Source of the DNA: Priapulus caudatus
Lineage: Eukaryota > Priapulida > Priapulimorpha > Priapulimorphida > Priapulidae
DNA: 64,000 nt
Direction: 5' to 3'
Assembly: GCF_000485595.1 (NCBI RefSeq)
Contig: NW_014577110.1
Span: 215,462-279,461 of the forward strand
A model generated the notes under the pieces. The model worked only from the letters and a program-made list of their open reading frames with translations, had not been told where the DNA came from and did not search any database. Shown piece by piece: positions 1 to 12,085 of the stretch. The stretch's first letter is position 1. Each line of letters opens with the position of its first letter. The translations under genes were made by a program, and so were the position numbers.

Positions 1-132
1 GTTAGGGAGTAGGCGTAGGCGACTCCCTAGACTCGTTAGTGGAGTAGGCGAGGTACGGTCCGACATATTAGATAGTTAGTTAGTTACCAGGGTGCGTTCC
101 GGCATACCCAGGGAGACATAGACCTTATCAGC
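1..132 (+). mobile_element. MITE family A, copy 1 (cut by window start)
   Basis: This is the right-hand part of an element found again at 4113-4341 and, inverted, at 55726-55915. Shared landmarks are the GTTAGGGAGTAGGCGTAGGC core, CTCGTTAGTGGAGTAGGCGA, CCAGGGTGCGTTCCGG and the terminal GACATAGAC followed by TCAGC. The left end lies outside the window, so its target-site duplication cannot be read. Confidence 0.7.
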
Positions 133-1325
133 GCCAATGGCCAGTGGTGATTTCGTTAGTCGGTGGGAATGAAGCACAAGCACAATCTTGAGACAACAGA
201 TATTACAAGTTTACAATTTATGTGCTAAAAACTTGCCACATTTGTCTGTGGGATGCTATCAGCCCTAGAATATGCCTGCGGCATATGCCTTTGAATCCAT
301 CATGCCTGTTTTTTCCCAAACTGGCCATTGTCTCCATTGTCTAATTTTCCCTCAGAAGAAACCCTGCTTGTGGTATGCAGTCGGAAAGTATCGGTACATG
401 CAAATGTGCACATATTTTAATGTTGTTGATCATGTTATAATGTTGATGCTTCTCGTATATAAGATTTGGTAATATGTCGATTTTCCACCTTCTGTACACT
501 ATTCAAACTAACTAGCCATGCAGTACGTAAATACAGGAAGTACATTACATGATGATATATCTGCTATGGAAGCATGCACTATTGATTGGCTGTTATAGAT
601 TTTTCTACCAATTTGATATTTCATTGCCTTGTTTCACAAATCAATGCTCTGTTGACGGTGCATGTTGATTTTGGATGTCACCTTTTTCATAAAATCGTTC
701 GTCAATTTTTATCTTCCACGTGGGTAAGCTGCCTGAGCCGTAGAAGCAGCTGTGAATTGGGGCGAGAAAGCCACAGACAACAGTTTTGCGTGTCAGTTGA
801 ATATCAGTTTCACTGCGCAATAAATAGGGCGTGGGGGTTTAGTAGTGAGATTGTGTACATATCGTGTCTCGGAGTCTCAGCGCATGACCGATGTACACGC
901 TGTGTGATCGTAGGCTTTCATTCACGCCGGTTATGTTCGCATACTTGGGCACGTTCACGTTGCCATGTCTGGAATGAAAAACCAGAAGTTTGGCCCAAGG
1001 CAATCTATCATCTAGGTGCGCCTTTCTGAGTCATCGAGCGTTCCTTTTTATCAAAGCTTACCAAGCGCAGCATGACGCCATGATCGTGCTGGCTGCTAAA
1101 AGCTTGCCTAGTTCTCAGCCTCACCCCATTCTATGTCACGTAAGTTTCATAAATGACTATAACAATTATTATAGAGACTTTTGCTGGCTATGTGAAGGAA
1201 ATTCTAGTAGTCTTAAATACTTTTGGAAGGAAAGCTCTATGACCAGCCCCGTGTGCTGAGGTCCTGTGCTAGTATAAGCACGCACGCACGCACGCACGCA
1301 CACACTCCCACCATTTTTAAAACTA

Positions 1326-1368
1326 GGAGTGAATAAAAAATATTTTTACTCACTTCTGATCTAAAGTC
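1326..1368. repeat. Short inverted repeat, AGGAGTGAATAAAAA type, copy 1
   Basis: AGGAGTGAATAAAAA is followed closely by TTTTTACTCACTTCTGATCTA, so the two ends are near-complementary. A longer relative occurs at 23022-23124. This copy abuts the hAT-like element that begins at 1379. Confidence 0.45.
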
Positions 1369-1378
1369 ATGTACTAGC

Positions 1379-1619
1379 GCAGATGGGGTCGTTGTCGTAT
1401 CAGGTACTACAGATAAGTACCGGAGGTAGTTTTAGGTTGTTTAGTATTTTATGTTTATATTTTTATACGAGGTATGTTTAGGGTTAGGGTTAGGGGTTAG
1501 GGTTAGTGTTAGGGTTAGGGTACACTTCTGTAGTACAAGTCTGGTACACTTTGTGTATACATATATGTACCTCGTGTACATATCTGTAGCTACCTGTTAC
1601 GACAACGACCCCTTGAGCT
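1379..1619 (+). mobile_element. MITE family B (hAT-like), copy 1
   Basis: A 241-bp element flanked by the perfect 8-bp direct repeat GTACTAGC (1371-1378 and 1620-1627). Its ends are inverted repeats built on GGGGTCGTTGTCGTATCAGG at the left and the complement ending CGACAACGACCCC at the right. The interior holds several TTAGGG units. There is no coding capacity. An 8-bp duplication with short inverted termini is the signature of hAT-superfamily insertion. The second copy, 50531-50799, lies in the opposite orientation. Confidence 0.8.
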
Positions 1620-3837
1620 GTACTAGCAGCACTTGTAAGCGATTTCAGCAACTGATACTTCTGAATGTCTTGCTGTGGCTAGAAAGTGAAGATCTACGTA
1701 AAGTTTTCGGCCCTGGTACCGGTATAAGCTTTTACTCGGCGCCGTAGGGCAGTCATAATTGGCTGCTGCGCGCACTATGTAAGTAGGCAGTGGTTAGACA
1801 GGCATCAGCGGTCAGCTGAATAGTTGTTAGTGTGGTCGCGCATGTGTGAACAGTAGTTTTCTTCTGTCTTCTAAAATCTTTTTTCGATTTCGTCTGTATT
1901 GTAAGTGACAGGTTGGCGCAGCGTGTTATGTTGGAAAACCTGATATGAAAATACCAGTAGCAATAGTGGTTTTTTGGGGGTCACCTCGTGGGGGTCTGGT
2001 GCTACCAACTCTTCCAATCGGTTGGCATCGTTGCATCGCAGCATGGTGTTAGCAGTCACGATCGAATCACTTTCGTATTCGGAATCGGATATTATTCGCA
2101 GTTGAGAATATGCACCGAATCTGTTGCTCGAATGTAATGATGGAGCATTCAAAGTGCATTACCTGCACAATGAGAAATAGCATCAGCTGCATGCGATAAT
2201 TGCGGTGTGGTAGCACCCTAGCATACAGTGCAGTGGAAATGTGTGCCACATTATTGTAAGGCCAAAACAAAATATAGGTGTGGTTACGGTTTCCCAGACC
2301 GACCCTATTTATTCCCAGCGACCCTAAACATTTTATTGTCAATTTTCTTTAAAGTAAAAAAAAAATAAAAAAAAATAAAAAAAAATGAATTGGACAGTAC
2401 CTGCTTCAAAAGGCACAATGCACATCCTTCGGACATGGTTCGTAAATAAAATATTTCAAGAAAATAAAATGTTTCCCCTACCTACTTACCCTATATTTTT
2501 TTCGGCATGTAACGGTAACCACACATATATTTTGTTTTGGCCTAATGGCTAATGCTGATATCCCGAAGCTTGGTCTGCTTCGGTGCTTTGCTATGAGTGC
2601 TTGTGTGCTTGTGTTTTGTTCATATGGGCCACCGTACTACTTTGCTATATGGAGCATGCAGCGCTTTACGTGAAATTAATAACGGACTGAACTTGGATGC
2701 GGCAACATGTTACGTACATGCGCCGACGGTACGTGGCAGCCACGCTGCTTTCATCTTGGTATATCATACGTGAGAACTTCGAAATGGCTATCTTCTATAC
2801 ACGCAATCTCTCACGCACATATGGATATTGATCGAAAATTGGTTGCGATCACTACAGCTGATGTACAGTCCACATGGGAGGAGGGGGGGAGTGGACGAAT
2901 ATGGCCGTTATATGTTAGCCTTAGCCCCTCTCTTGGTTTAGGCTTAGGCGATAAAACGGGAAACATACAAGTACAGCTCGCACAATGGGAAGAGTACAGT
3001 AAGCGAATGATTGGATTGTTGGTTCAGGTACAACAGGCCTTGTTGGAAGAGTGAGTGAAAGTACGAGAGTAACTGTTGTGTTGTTATTATAGCTGTATTG
3101 TAGTCGATTATATCTAGACCGGTAGAGATTTGTACCACACCTCTGTTACTGTTAGATTATTACCCTTAGGGTTCTCCCAGGGACTTCAGAAGGTATGTCA
3201 TTTATAGATAGGTGGGGAAGGGCCCGGGAAGGTGGTTGTACCACGGAAGGTGGAGTCATAAGTGTCATAAGAGTCACGTGTCATAAGTGGCCCTAATACA
3301 CAGGTAATACACATGGCTGTGTTGGGATTGTCAAAAGTAAACGGGTGGAAATTGGATTATCATCTCTTTTTTAAAATTGTTTAAATACTACTATTTGATG
3401 CTTGAATTTGTGCGTTTATAGGTTATAAAAACAGGAAATGAATAGTAAACTTTCAACAGATTCGCGAAAATGAAATGTTTAAACACTTGGATGTGTTTAC
3501 TGTTTACATGTCATAAATGGTTCTAGATTGGTACCTCATGTCCCCATCTCGACTAGGGTAACGGTCGGTGGCATCTCGGAGAGCGGGAATCACATTCTAG
3601 TGATGTTGACATGTATGAATATGTAAACAAGTTTTAGGAACTGTCAGGAAATTACTTATGCAGTTTTTTACTACAAATATCTGCTCTGAATAAATGCTCA
3701 TTTAGAGCACCATTTTATTAGTGTCAATTTCAAATACACAAATTCCAAACATGGGCCTTTTATGTGATAAACTTGCCCTTTGAGCTGAACCCCCTAATAT
3801 TTTTAATCCTGAAGGTAGCCCATGTGGCTATCTCTTG

Positions 3838-3905
3838 TGGGTTCCATATGGCTCCTTGTGAGCTCCATGTTGGCTCCTTGTGAGCTCCACGTTGGCTCCA
3901 TATGT
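3838..3905 (+). repeat. Short tandem repeat, about 22-bp unit
   Basis: Two to three imperfect copies of a TGGCTCCTTGTGAGCTCCA unit lie in tandem, bounded by CCATATGGCTCC-like copies. No coding meaning is apparent. Confidence 0.6.
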
Positions 3906-4112
3906 GCGGGGGAACTTGTCATCACTGACTGTTGGAAGGTGGGTGCTGGAGCAGTAAGTGAGGTAGATGCAGGGGTGGGGGATTGGTTGGGGTAGGGGGG
4001 ACGGTGGGTGCAGGGCGGGCGTTAATTGCAATGGTGTGTTGGCTTCAGGGACAGTTAGGGTGCAGGGTTGGCACGTGAGTCAGTGGTTGTAGGTGCAAGT
4101 AGGGGGGGGGGG

Positions 4113-4341
4113 CTCATAGGGTCTTATGTCCCCCAGGGTACTGCTGGAACGTACCCTGGGTACGGTCCGGTATACCGGAACGTACCCTGGTAACTATCTG
4201 ATATGGTTAGGGTTAGGGTTAGGGAGTAGGCGTAGGCAACTCCCTAGACTCGTTAGTGGAGTAGGCGAGGTACGGTCCGGCATATTAGATAGTACCAGGG
4301 TACGTTCCGGCAGTACCCTGGGGGACATAGACTCTCTCAGC
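4113..4341 (+). mobile_element. MITE family A, copy 2
   Basis: A complete-looking copy of about 229 bp. Its ends are CTCATAGGGTCTTATG and the inverted CATAGACTCTCTCAGC. Sub-terminal inverted blocks are built on CCAGGGTAC and GGAACGTACCCTGG, and the centre carries three tandem GGTTAG/TTAGGG units. It abuts a run of ten G at the left, so the 8-bp duplication is uncertain; GTAGGTGG follows at the right. No ORF of significance. Confidence 0.7.
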
Positions 4342-4840
4342 GTAGGTGGGCGTGTGGTGGCTGGTGGTTGTAGGTAGGCTGGTGTATGCAGGGGCAGGTA
4401 GATAGGCTGGTGCAGGACAACCATGCTAGCCCGCTGTTGTTTACATTAGGGTTACGACTGGGCCGTCGCGTGACTGCAGCAACCCAGTTTTTTGCTATAC
4501 CCATGGGTGAACATCCGAAGCAATTAAGGAAATGGATATGTTTCCAACACGGCTCTCTGCAATATTCGACATTCGTCAATATTAATTGAATTTCTCTTGG
4601 ATACCGTTACGATATGCCAACTTTTGTTGTTGGCTTTCGTTTTGTTGATAGATATTTTAGATTCATGCATGCAGGCACTCATAATCTCCACTCACGTACA
4701 TGTAAGAATGATGATGAAAGGAGACTTTACTGCGATTGATGATAGGATTGAGTGTATAGGTTCGTACATGTGACTGTGAGTATAGGTTTCATATTACAGC
4801 TAGCCCGACCAGGCTGTGCGACGGATTGTCTATACGTATT

Positions 4841-4871
4841 CTAACCCTAGCAATACCGTTTCTTGGAGCTA
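4841..4871 (+). repeat. 31-bp dispersed repeat, copy 1
   Basis: The block starting CTAACCCTAGCAATACCG and ending CTTGGAGCTA is identical at 30784-30814. The bases just upstream (around GGCTGTGCGAC here, GGCTGTGTGAC there) are also related, so it is a fragment of a longer dispersed element. Confidence 0.6.
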
Positions 4872-7800
4872 ACTTACAGCAAGCCAATGTTAATAAAATC
4901 GTTTACATCTACACACCGTGAATGCAAATCAATTGGTTTTGTTGAGATGAACATCAATTGAAATTTGAGAGTATATTAATTACGATATTTATTTTACAAG
5001 AAATGCATACATTCTTGTGTTATCAGACGTCACTTTTATTATTAGACATAAAAAATGAACGTATGATGGTGTCGTCATAGTTTCTCATGTTGGCTTGGGA
5101 TCAAGGCGTGCTGCCGCGTTACTATAAAACTAGAGAGACCTATGGAATAGACGGAAAATAAAAACATCACGGCTATCTAGTTTTCCCGTTTGTATACAAA
5201 CACGCAGCACGGCCTTATATCAACAGAACAACTATCGTATTATCTTATTATCGTATTAGGGTGCGCTTCAAACAACCACTGGCGCGACATTTATGGTGCA
5301 CGCCCACGTTCACAATCATTTACACAGTATTAAACGCCGTACTGTTCACACACGCCATATACACACGCGTGTATATATGCACTACACATATATGCATTTA
5401 TAGCATGAAACCCTTTACAATTCTATACAGTATACAATATTACTTGGTTGCCAGGGAATCATACGGAGTTTTGTGGACTGAGAAAATCCTTGCTATTCCT
5501 GGCTGGAGGTTGAAGGTAACATTGATTTTTGATGGGCTGGCAGAAAATGAGGAAACTTACCAATCTTGAGCTTTTTTTTGGCTACCTTACTTTTTACTAT
5601 GTATACCGATATACGGTCCGTTCAAATTAAGTTCTACCCAAATTACCTACGTGCAAGGATAATAATTCAAACGCGTGAACACTGCTAACCATGGATGCCA
5701 AGGTGGAAGCGATTGGTCTTTTGTTTGTGCAGCGACAGTTTAAAGATTGATGGCTTGATGGTTTGAAAAGTTAGCGCTCACACTTTCCCACCCCTCTATC
5801 AATTAGTGCACAGTGGTGGGCATCCAGTCCAAACTATGCTGTAATGAAGTATTTGAACGGCGTTCACATGGAATTATTAGGCATTAACATGTACTACGCA
5901 AGGATGCACATATTACATGTTAGTACATACATGGAGTACATAAACATGTAGAGAGACATGCGAGAATCACATGCTATTAATGTTGACATATATATATATA
6001 TCTAAACAAATCTACTTTGAAATGCAGATCGGTGAATATAATTTTGAAAATAATGATGTGCCAGTGTTCTAAGGACATGATAGGTTTATGGTATACACTT
6101 AAATTGACTACGTCACGAATTTTCTATGACCAGACAGTGTATATTTGTAAAATTGTTGTTACAATTTTTTTACATTAAAAGTAAGTACTAACGGGATTAA
6201 ACATATCGTCAAATTCTTACCTGATAAGATTGTTTCTCAACTAGTTAAAAATCCAAAAAACCAGGATGATTTGATATTATGATCCTGACGTTAATTGCTT
6301 GCTATGGGCTATGTATGAGCCACAAGTGTATGTTTACATGGAACCATAATAGTAAAATATGAAGTATAATGCAACAATTTAAAACCGTAAAAAGTGAACA
6401 GAATTACTTACATTTTGTGAAATAGTGGACATTTTTATTTCTATTTTTGCTATTTACGGTGACGTAACGAGTACCAGTCAGTGTCAGAACGGTCAAGAAA
6501 GTATGAGAACGATTGGGAAAACATGAGAATTCATTAATAAATAGACAATTACAATATTTACAATAGTGCCTATGTTTTGTGGTGCAGAAAAAATCATTCT
6601 AACAGTGGTTATAAGGGGTTGGTTCATTTAACCGGTATATCTTATTATACAGGTTTGAAGCCAATCGATATTGTTTTTTTTGGGAGCAGTCACTTTAAGT
6701 TGCAATTGATTCGGCTATGTCTGTCAGTGTAACTTTTTAATGAGTAGTTAGGGCTTTTTAGTTCATCGCCAGGAGGTATAGTCGTGAATTTTACGAACGT
6801 CCTCAACCATCTATAATTTACTTGCAATCTCCTGTATGGCAGAACTCGGCTGCTGAGAAGTGAATGTACTTCGCACATCAATTCGAGTTTTGATATATAT
6901 ATGGCTTTCACCCCAGCGGACACTGATTTGCACTACCGATGTGAAATACTGTACAAAAGAACGCAAAGTCCTAGTTTCGTGTAGGAACTTAGCCACTCTT
7001 ATGCCGGTTGTGTTGCAAAATCCTGTTTCCTAGTTAACATAATTTGTTGTTGCATGTGATCATTGTGATGACAAGTGGCAGTGCACAGTGCTTTACGCTG
7101 TTCCTTTAGTGTTACGCTGCTGCCGCCCCCATGTTAGCAATGAACTGCCATGCGATTCAGTTAGCTGTTTGCCTAGCCAATGCAAGGCATGAATTTCTAA
7201 CAAGGACTGGTGACTCATACCATTTGCCCGGTCCCAACTGTTTAAAACGTGGCTTTGTGTGGTTGATACAATGCATCGCAGTGCCTGGCTCGCCAAACAG
7301 AGATAGAGTGCTCATGTCACCACAAGGCTGGCTGCGGCCGCCGCCACCGCTGCTGCTGAAGTTTGGAAACCTTTAGACTGGCTTTAAAAGAGAAAGCCCA
7401 TTGGTGCATTCCCAACCAAAGTTTGCTTGAGTAGAGGCATGAAAATACGCGTGCTATCAGGAGTACATAAAACAGGAGTGTGCCAGGCTGGAAGTCCACT
7501 GTTTGCTAGCCTTAGTATACCTATGATTTGTTACGTCTCATATATACTCGAGCTCAAAATATAGCATCGTAGCAAAATCAGGTTTCCATGCACATTCATA
7601 ATCCGCAGATATAGACGTACAGCATGGTTTTAAAAATGTTTCAACAAAATCGCAGCGGCACTCGCAACGCCTTAAACAAGTGGCTCTGTGTATAGATACT
7701 CTCAGGAGTACATAATAGCGGTTTGTGTACATACAATTTATCAGGTATTTGTGTCGTGTATGTGTTCATACATTCGTGCAATGGTCTAAATTGATCTTCT

Positions 7801-8120
7801 GTCCGTGCAGCATTATACCATTACCATCACTATACATTGATCACCTTACCTGACTAAGTTAACGACAAGACTTGTTGAATTACAATAAGGTAATAATTTC
7901 ATTTCTTTCTAGCACGAAATGTTGACTGATATACATGCATGACTGCACCAGCTCCAAGTTCTTACATAAGTTCCTTGCATCAAAACTGGAAAACTACATA
8001 ACTGATAAAATTTGATATATTAATTATTATATAACACATACTCGGAAGATTTTCAATTCCTTACGGGTATTACACAGATTATTGAGTGTGTGAAAACTAG
8101 CTTCATTGTTTCTGCTGCAG

Positions 8121-10355
8121 GTGGAAATTATTAGATCCACCCTGAAGAAAGAGCTGCCAGAGTTGCAAATCATTGAGATCGATGATGAGAAGGCTACACT
8201 TGATGGTGCCGATGTCTTGTTCACAGGTAATGTACCATCAGTAACGTTATATAATATTCATACTGAATTATTATTGGTTCAAGTAAGTAAGTAAACTGTA
8301 GTGGAACATCTCACTTGCCAAATTTTTTCAGAAAGTAAGAAAGCAGTCTTATTGTTTGTATTGCGATACAGAGCAGAATTTATCGTGTATGGTATCATGG
8401 CGCGACGTGTATCGCGCGATACACCTGCATTCCGGTCTATCGTTGCACTCGTGATTTATATAACGTATTTATTTATTGTATTGTTCTAAGTATAATTCTA
8501 GATAATAGTATAGTATTTAAAAAATATCAGAGGTGATGTACTATATGTTCTATGTAATCTATATGATACTCATAATAAATTTTGTTTATTGCATTGTTGT
8601 AACATTGGCCATAATAATTAGTTGTGGTGAGCTGTAGTGCTTAGTTACATTATACCACCTTACAAGTATATAGTTAGTACTACATCCTTCATGACTATAA
8701 TGCTAGTGAGAGCATGTTCCATTGCACGGTAATTGCTCAAACTGAATTTATCGTCTTATCTAATATTAATAGGCAAAGAGATATTTGTGGGGCTCTCGAA
8801 GCACACGAACGGCAATGGCGCGATCGCCGTCGCCAACACATTCCCAGAATTCCCGACCTCGCCCGTGCGAGTGACGGGCGTTCCACATCTGAAGAGCGTC
8901 ATGTGCATGGTCGCACCGAGCGTTCTCGCTGTGGCCAGCTCGCAGGAAGGCAAGGACATACTTCACGTAAGGCAGCTGATTGTAGTTCCCCTTCCTGTGT
9001 TCAGCCAATCCTGCGCTCATCCGTGTTGTTAGCTCATCTGATTCAGTTGAATGCAGCTTGTAGAATAGCGAGTGTCCATTCGTTCGTCCATCTAGCTGTC
9101 AACAATATGAGAACAAATCTAAATGGCTTGGTCTATATTATTGATATTCTTGACGTAGGGGAACAGTTAAATTTCGATAGCAAAACTCACTTAAAGGAGC
9201 TTCACACCTTAGATTCTGTAGCTATCATTGCATCCGCACATGTCCTGTTTTGTAATTTAGATGTGTTGACTGCATTAATTCGCCATAGCTGGGCAAGTGT
9301 GGACTGGCAAGTGCCAGTAATCTGCGTACGTACTCTTTTTACGATGTGATCAGTACCGAATTTCCTACTGTGTTGTGCAGCTAATTTGACCAAAGCCATG
9401 CGTGCTGCCATATTTGATCTAGCTTACATTTGCACCCACAATATTGCAGCAATTTTCATTATCATCTAGTTGAGTGTACAGAAATATTTGCAGACACGGC
9501 TATGATCAACATCGAATACCATCCATCACTCCCTGCTTTTGTGTACTATACATCATTACCTACTTCAACAGTCCTGCTTCTTCCACCTCTACAGACTGTA
9601 TATGAGCGCTATTGCTCTGTGGCACGTTTTCTACATAATATTGTTGAACCGTGCGTGATGACATGACTTGGCCATCTCCTAATTGAAATTTGAGAAAGAG
9701 GACTTTATGCCAGTATCTATAATGCAAGTATCTATAAGTATAAGTAATAAATAGCTGAAATGCTGATAACTTTTACAGAGGGTGGAAGGAAAGGCTGAGT
9801 TTACATACCAGGTGATGATGATACCAGATACTAAGGCTGTCAACTGCATCTATGTGAATGGATCCGTGGTGCATCGGTCAGACATCCCCAGCGGTAACAA
9901 GGTGACTTATTTTCATAAATATTACAGTGGAGAGTTTTCCGATAGAAAAGGGCGGATAGTCATGGATCTCATTCCAAAACGAATTGCTGTATTGCTGCTA
10001 CTAATATACTAGCCATTACTTTAGATTAGTGAGAGCAGAGTGTCACTATCTACCTGATTTCACTCGCTCTTTCTTTCATTCTCTCTCTCTCCCTCTCTAC
10101 CCTCCCTCCTTCCCTCCATCGCTCTCTCTCACGTTTGTTCTCCCTTTTTTTCTTCCTTCCTTCCTTCCTCCATCTCACTTTCTCTATTTTTGCACCGTAT
10201 CATGTGCAATCTTTACTTTCTTGCAGGTGTTTGAGAGTAAATTGGGAGAGCTGCCGCGATGTCCGCTAAGTCTCTCTCAGCTAGAAAAAGCCGGTGGGAC
10301 CCTCTCGTCTTGTGCGTTGCTGATTAACAAGGTGAAACGAATCAAAAACCTCTAA
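8121..10355 (+). CDS. DDAH: Dimethylarginine dimethylaminohydrolase, C-terminal exons
   Basis: DDAH hydrolyses asymmetric N-methylated arginines to citrulline and methylamines, relieving inhibition of nitric oxide synthase; it is cytosolic. Four exons are seen: 8121-8226, 8773-8966, 9779-9901 and 10227-10355 (stop TAA). Phases join correctly (0, 1, 0, 0) and encode 183 residues. Family landmarks are DGADVLFTG across the first junction, FVGLSKHTNGNGA, the catalytic-histidine block GVPHLKS, NCIYVNG, and the catalytic-cysteine block TLSSCALLINK near the C-terminus. Human DDAH1 is 285 residues, so about 100 N-terminal residues are missing. Their exons were not found between 1 and 8120 and may lie upstream of the window. 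Cytosine-rich introns and a TC-rich tract precede the last exon. Assignment to DDAH1 or DDAH2 is not attempted. Confidence 0.93.
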
Positions 10356-10386
10356 AGCTAAGCACTTCAGTGTTGTTATGTGAACT

Positions 10387-10508
10387 CAGTGCAGGTGCAA
10401 CAGTGGTGCTATCTGTCACCTATCAAGCTAAGCTAAGTACAAGCTATGTACACTGCAGTGTTGATTTGATTTGGTCAGCTATCTACACCACTGTTGCCCC
10501 TGCACTGC
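10387..10508. repeat. Inverted repeat in DDAH 3' flank
   Basis: CAGTGCAGGTGCAACAGTGG at 10387-10406 pairs with the complementary block ending at 10508 (CCACTGTTGCCCCTGCACTG). The arms are about 22 bp with one mismatch, separated by about 78 bp. It starts 32 bp after the DDAH stop codon, so it probably sits in the 3' untranslated region. Confidence 0.7.
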
Positions 10509-12041
10509 AGTAAATCTTAATTGTATTTGCTATCTCTTTATCTATCGCTTGCTCTCTATAAGAGAGATATTGCGGGTAGTTGCATGAGCTTTGAGCTACC
10601 CCCGAGCATTCTTTATTCTTAATGCAAACTATGGTAGGCAATGCAGATTAGAATTTCGCTAAGAATCTTCTTCGCATTTTCCTGCACTTATTTTCCGTTG
10701 TAGCGTATGCACTATCTTTTGTAATTATTAGGGTGTGTATGGTTACTGATGTCGAATTGTTAAAGAATCGCTAAATATGAGGCCACATTCCTTGAGCTTT
10801 TGCTGTGGCCTATGGTAATTCAATTTCAAGGCTGAGAGACAGGAAAACGGAAACTGCATGTGAGTGCAAACGTAGTGCATGTACTGGGTGAGTGTAAGGC
10901 AGGTGTTACAATGAAGACTAAACTCGGATTACGTGCCTTAGATGGCCCTTGTTAGTGTTAAATGTTGGCCAAACAATTCATATGAGTTATTTTTCCTGAT
11001 ATAGGATGATTATGATTTTTCCTGTATATTGAGATTCTATTACCTACTATCTGTTATAAACTGCAGAAATATCTGTAGCACTGTGCAATTTGGTGTTGTG
11101 ATCGTGTGAGACGAATATGTTTATTTTAATGTAGTTGTATATGCTATCTTGCTCGCTCTCTCAATCTCTCACCCTCTTCTCCTCCCCCTCTCTCGCTCTT
11201 TCCGGCTCTCTCGCACTTCCACTGACCTTTCTCTGTGTGCCTACGATGTAACTATCTGCTGGTCACTTTTTGATGCACAAATATTTCGTGAGCATGTTAA
11301 GATAAATACACTATCATGAACTTACATCTATCTATACAGATGTGTGTAGATACGTTCAATGTATGATTCAGATGCTACATAATAGTTGGATAAGGCAAGT
11401 CTATTATCCGTTTATGCCCTCAGATGTGGTATCTTATTTAGCTATATATAGTAAGTAACCTGGTACATAACAGGTATGGATATATATAAAGAAACGTGTG
11501 TTATCTATTAACTGCCTACACCATAGAAATTGCTGGTTAAAACTGTGGAGCATATCTAAACGCATAACTATTTGGTACTGTTTAAAAAGTGAAATATATA
11601 ATCAAACACCTTGTAGAACCATGTATTGGTGATGTAAAATTATTAGGGCTAATTAACCTATCCTCAGTGTTGTTATATGTGCACGCAGTTGTTAGGCAGT
11701 CATAAAATTAACAGCTTGCATGTCCTCTGCTGTTAGATTTCACTTCTGGCATGTAATTTTCTCTTAACAGCATGGCCAAATGATACTAACACTGGCATAG
11801 GTTGGAAACCAGAGCAGTCTGCATGTTTGCAACTGGTTTTCAGGCTATGCATGGTGCTGATTCCCAGGATTATTTTATACAGGAAGACTGTTGTTGCATT
11901 CAGCAAAATGGGAAGTTAGATGTAGGCGAGAAGAAATAGCAAGCAACCTCCCGTGTCACCAGAATCTCCACCAGAGGGCGTGGTTGTGTTGTATTGCATC
12001 TGTATGAACTCAACTGCCGTGCATGTTACGTTTCAGACCAA

Positions 12042-12085
12042 AGACGTAGATAATAATTTAGTATTGTAGGTTATTATCTACGTCT
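12042..12085. repeat. Hairpin, 15-bp perfect arms
   Basis: AGACGTAGATAATAA (12042-12056) and its exact reverse complement (12071-12085) enclose a 14-bp loop. Confidence 0.75.

Larger units (their letters stand above)
1..8120. other. Repeat-rich DNA left of the DDAH exons
   Basis: I recognise no coding exon here. The longer open frames (for example 586-1029 and 2707-3054) match no family I know and lack splice-flanked conserved blocks. The region holds MITE copies (1-132, 1379-1619, 4113-4341), a GCAC microsatellite near 1280-1301, a short tandem repeat near 3838-3905 and A-rich runs near 2355-2386. The missing N-terminal DDAH exons would be expected in or before this stretch, but I could not find them. 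Confidence 0.5.

Noticed and set aside
4203-4235. Interstitial telomere from a chromosome fusion
   Set aside because: The TTAGGG units lie inside bounded inverted-repeat elements found at other sites, two families of which show target duplications.
8714-9349. 211-residue open frame on the plus strand
   Set aside because: It overlaps DDAH exon 8773-8966 in another frame and has no family resemblance; the exon frame matches DDAH.
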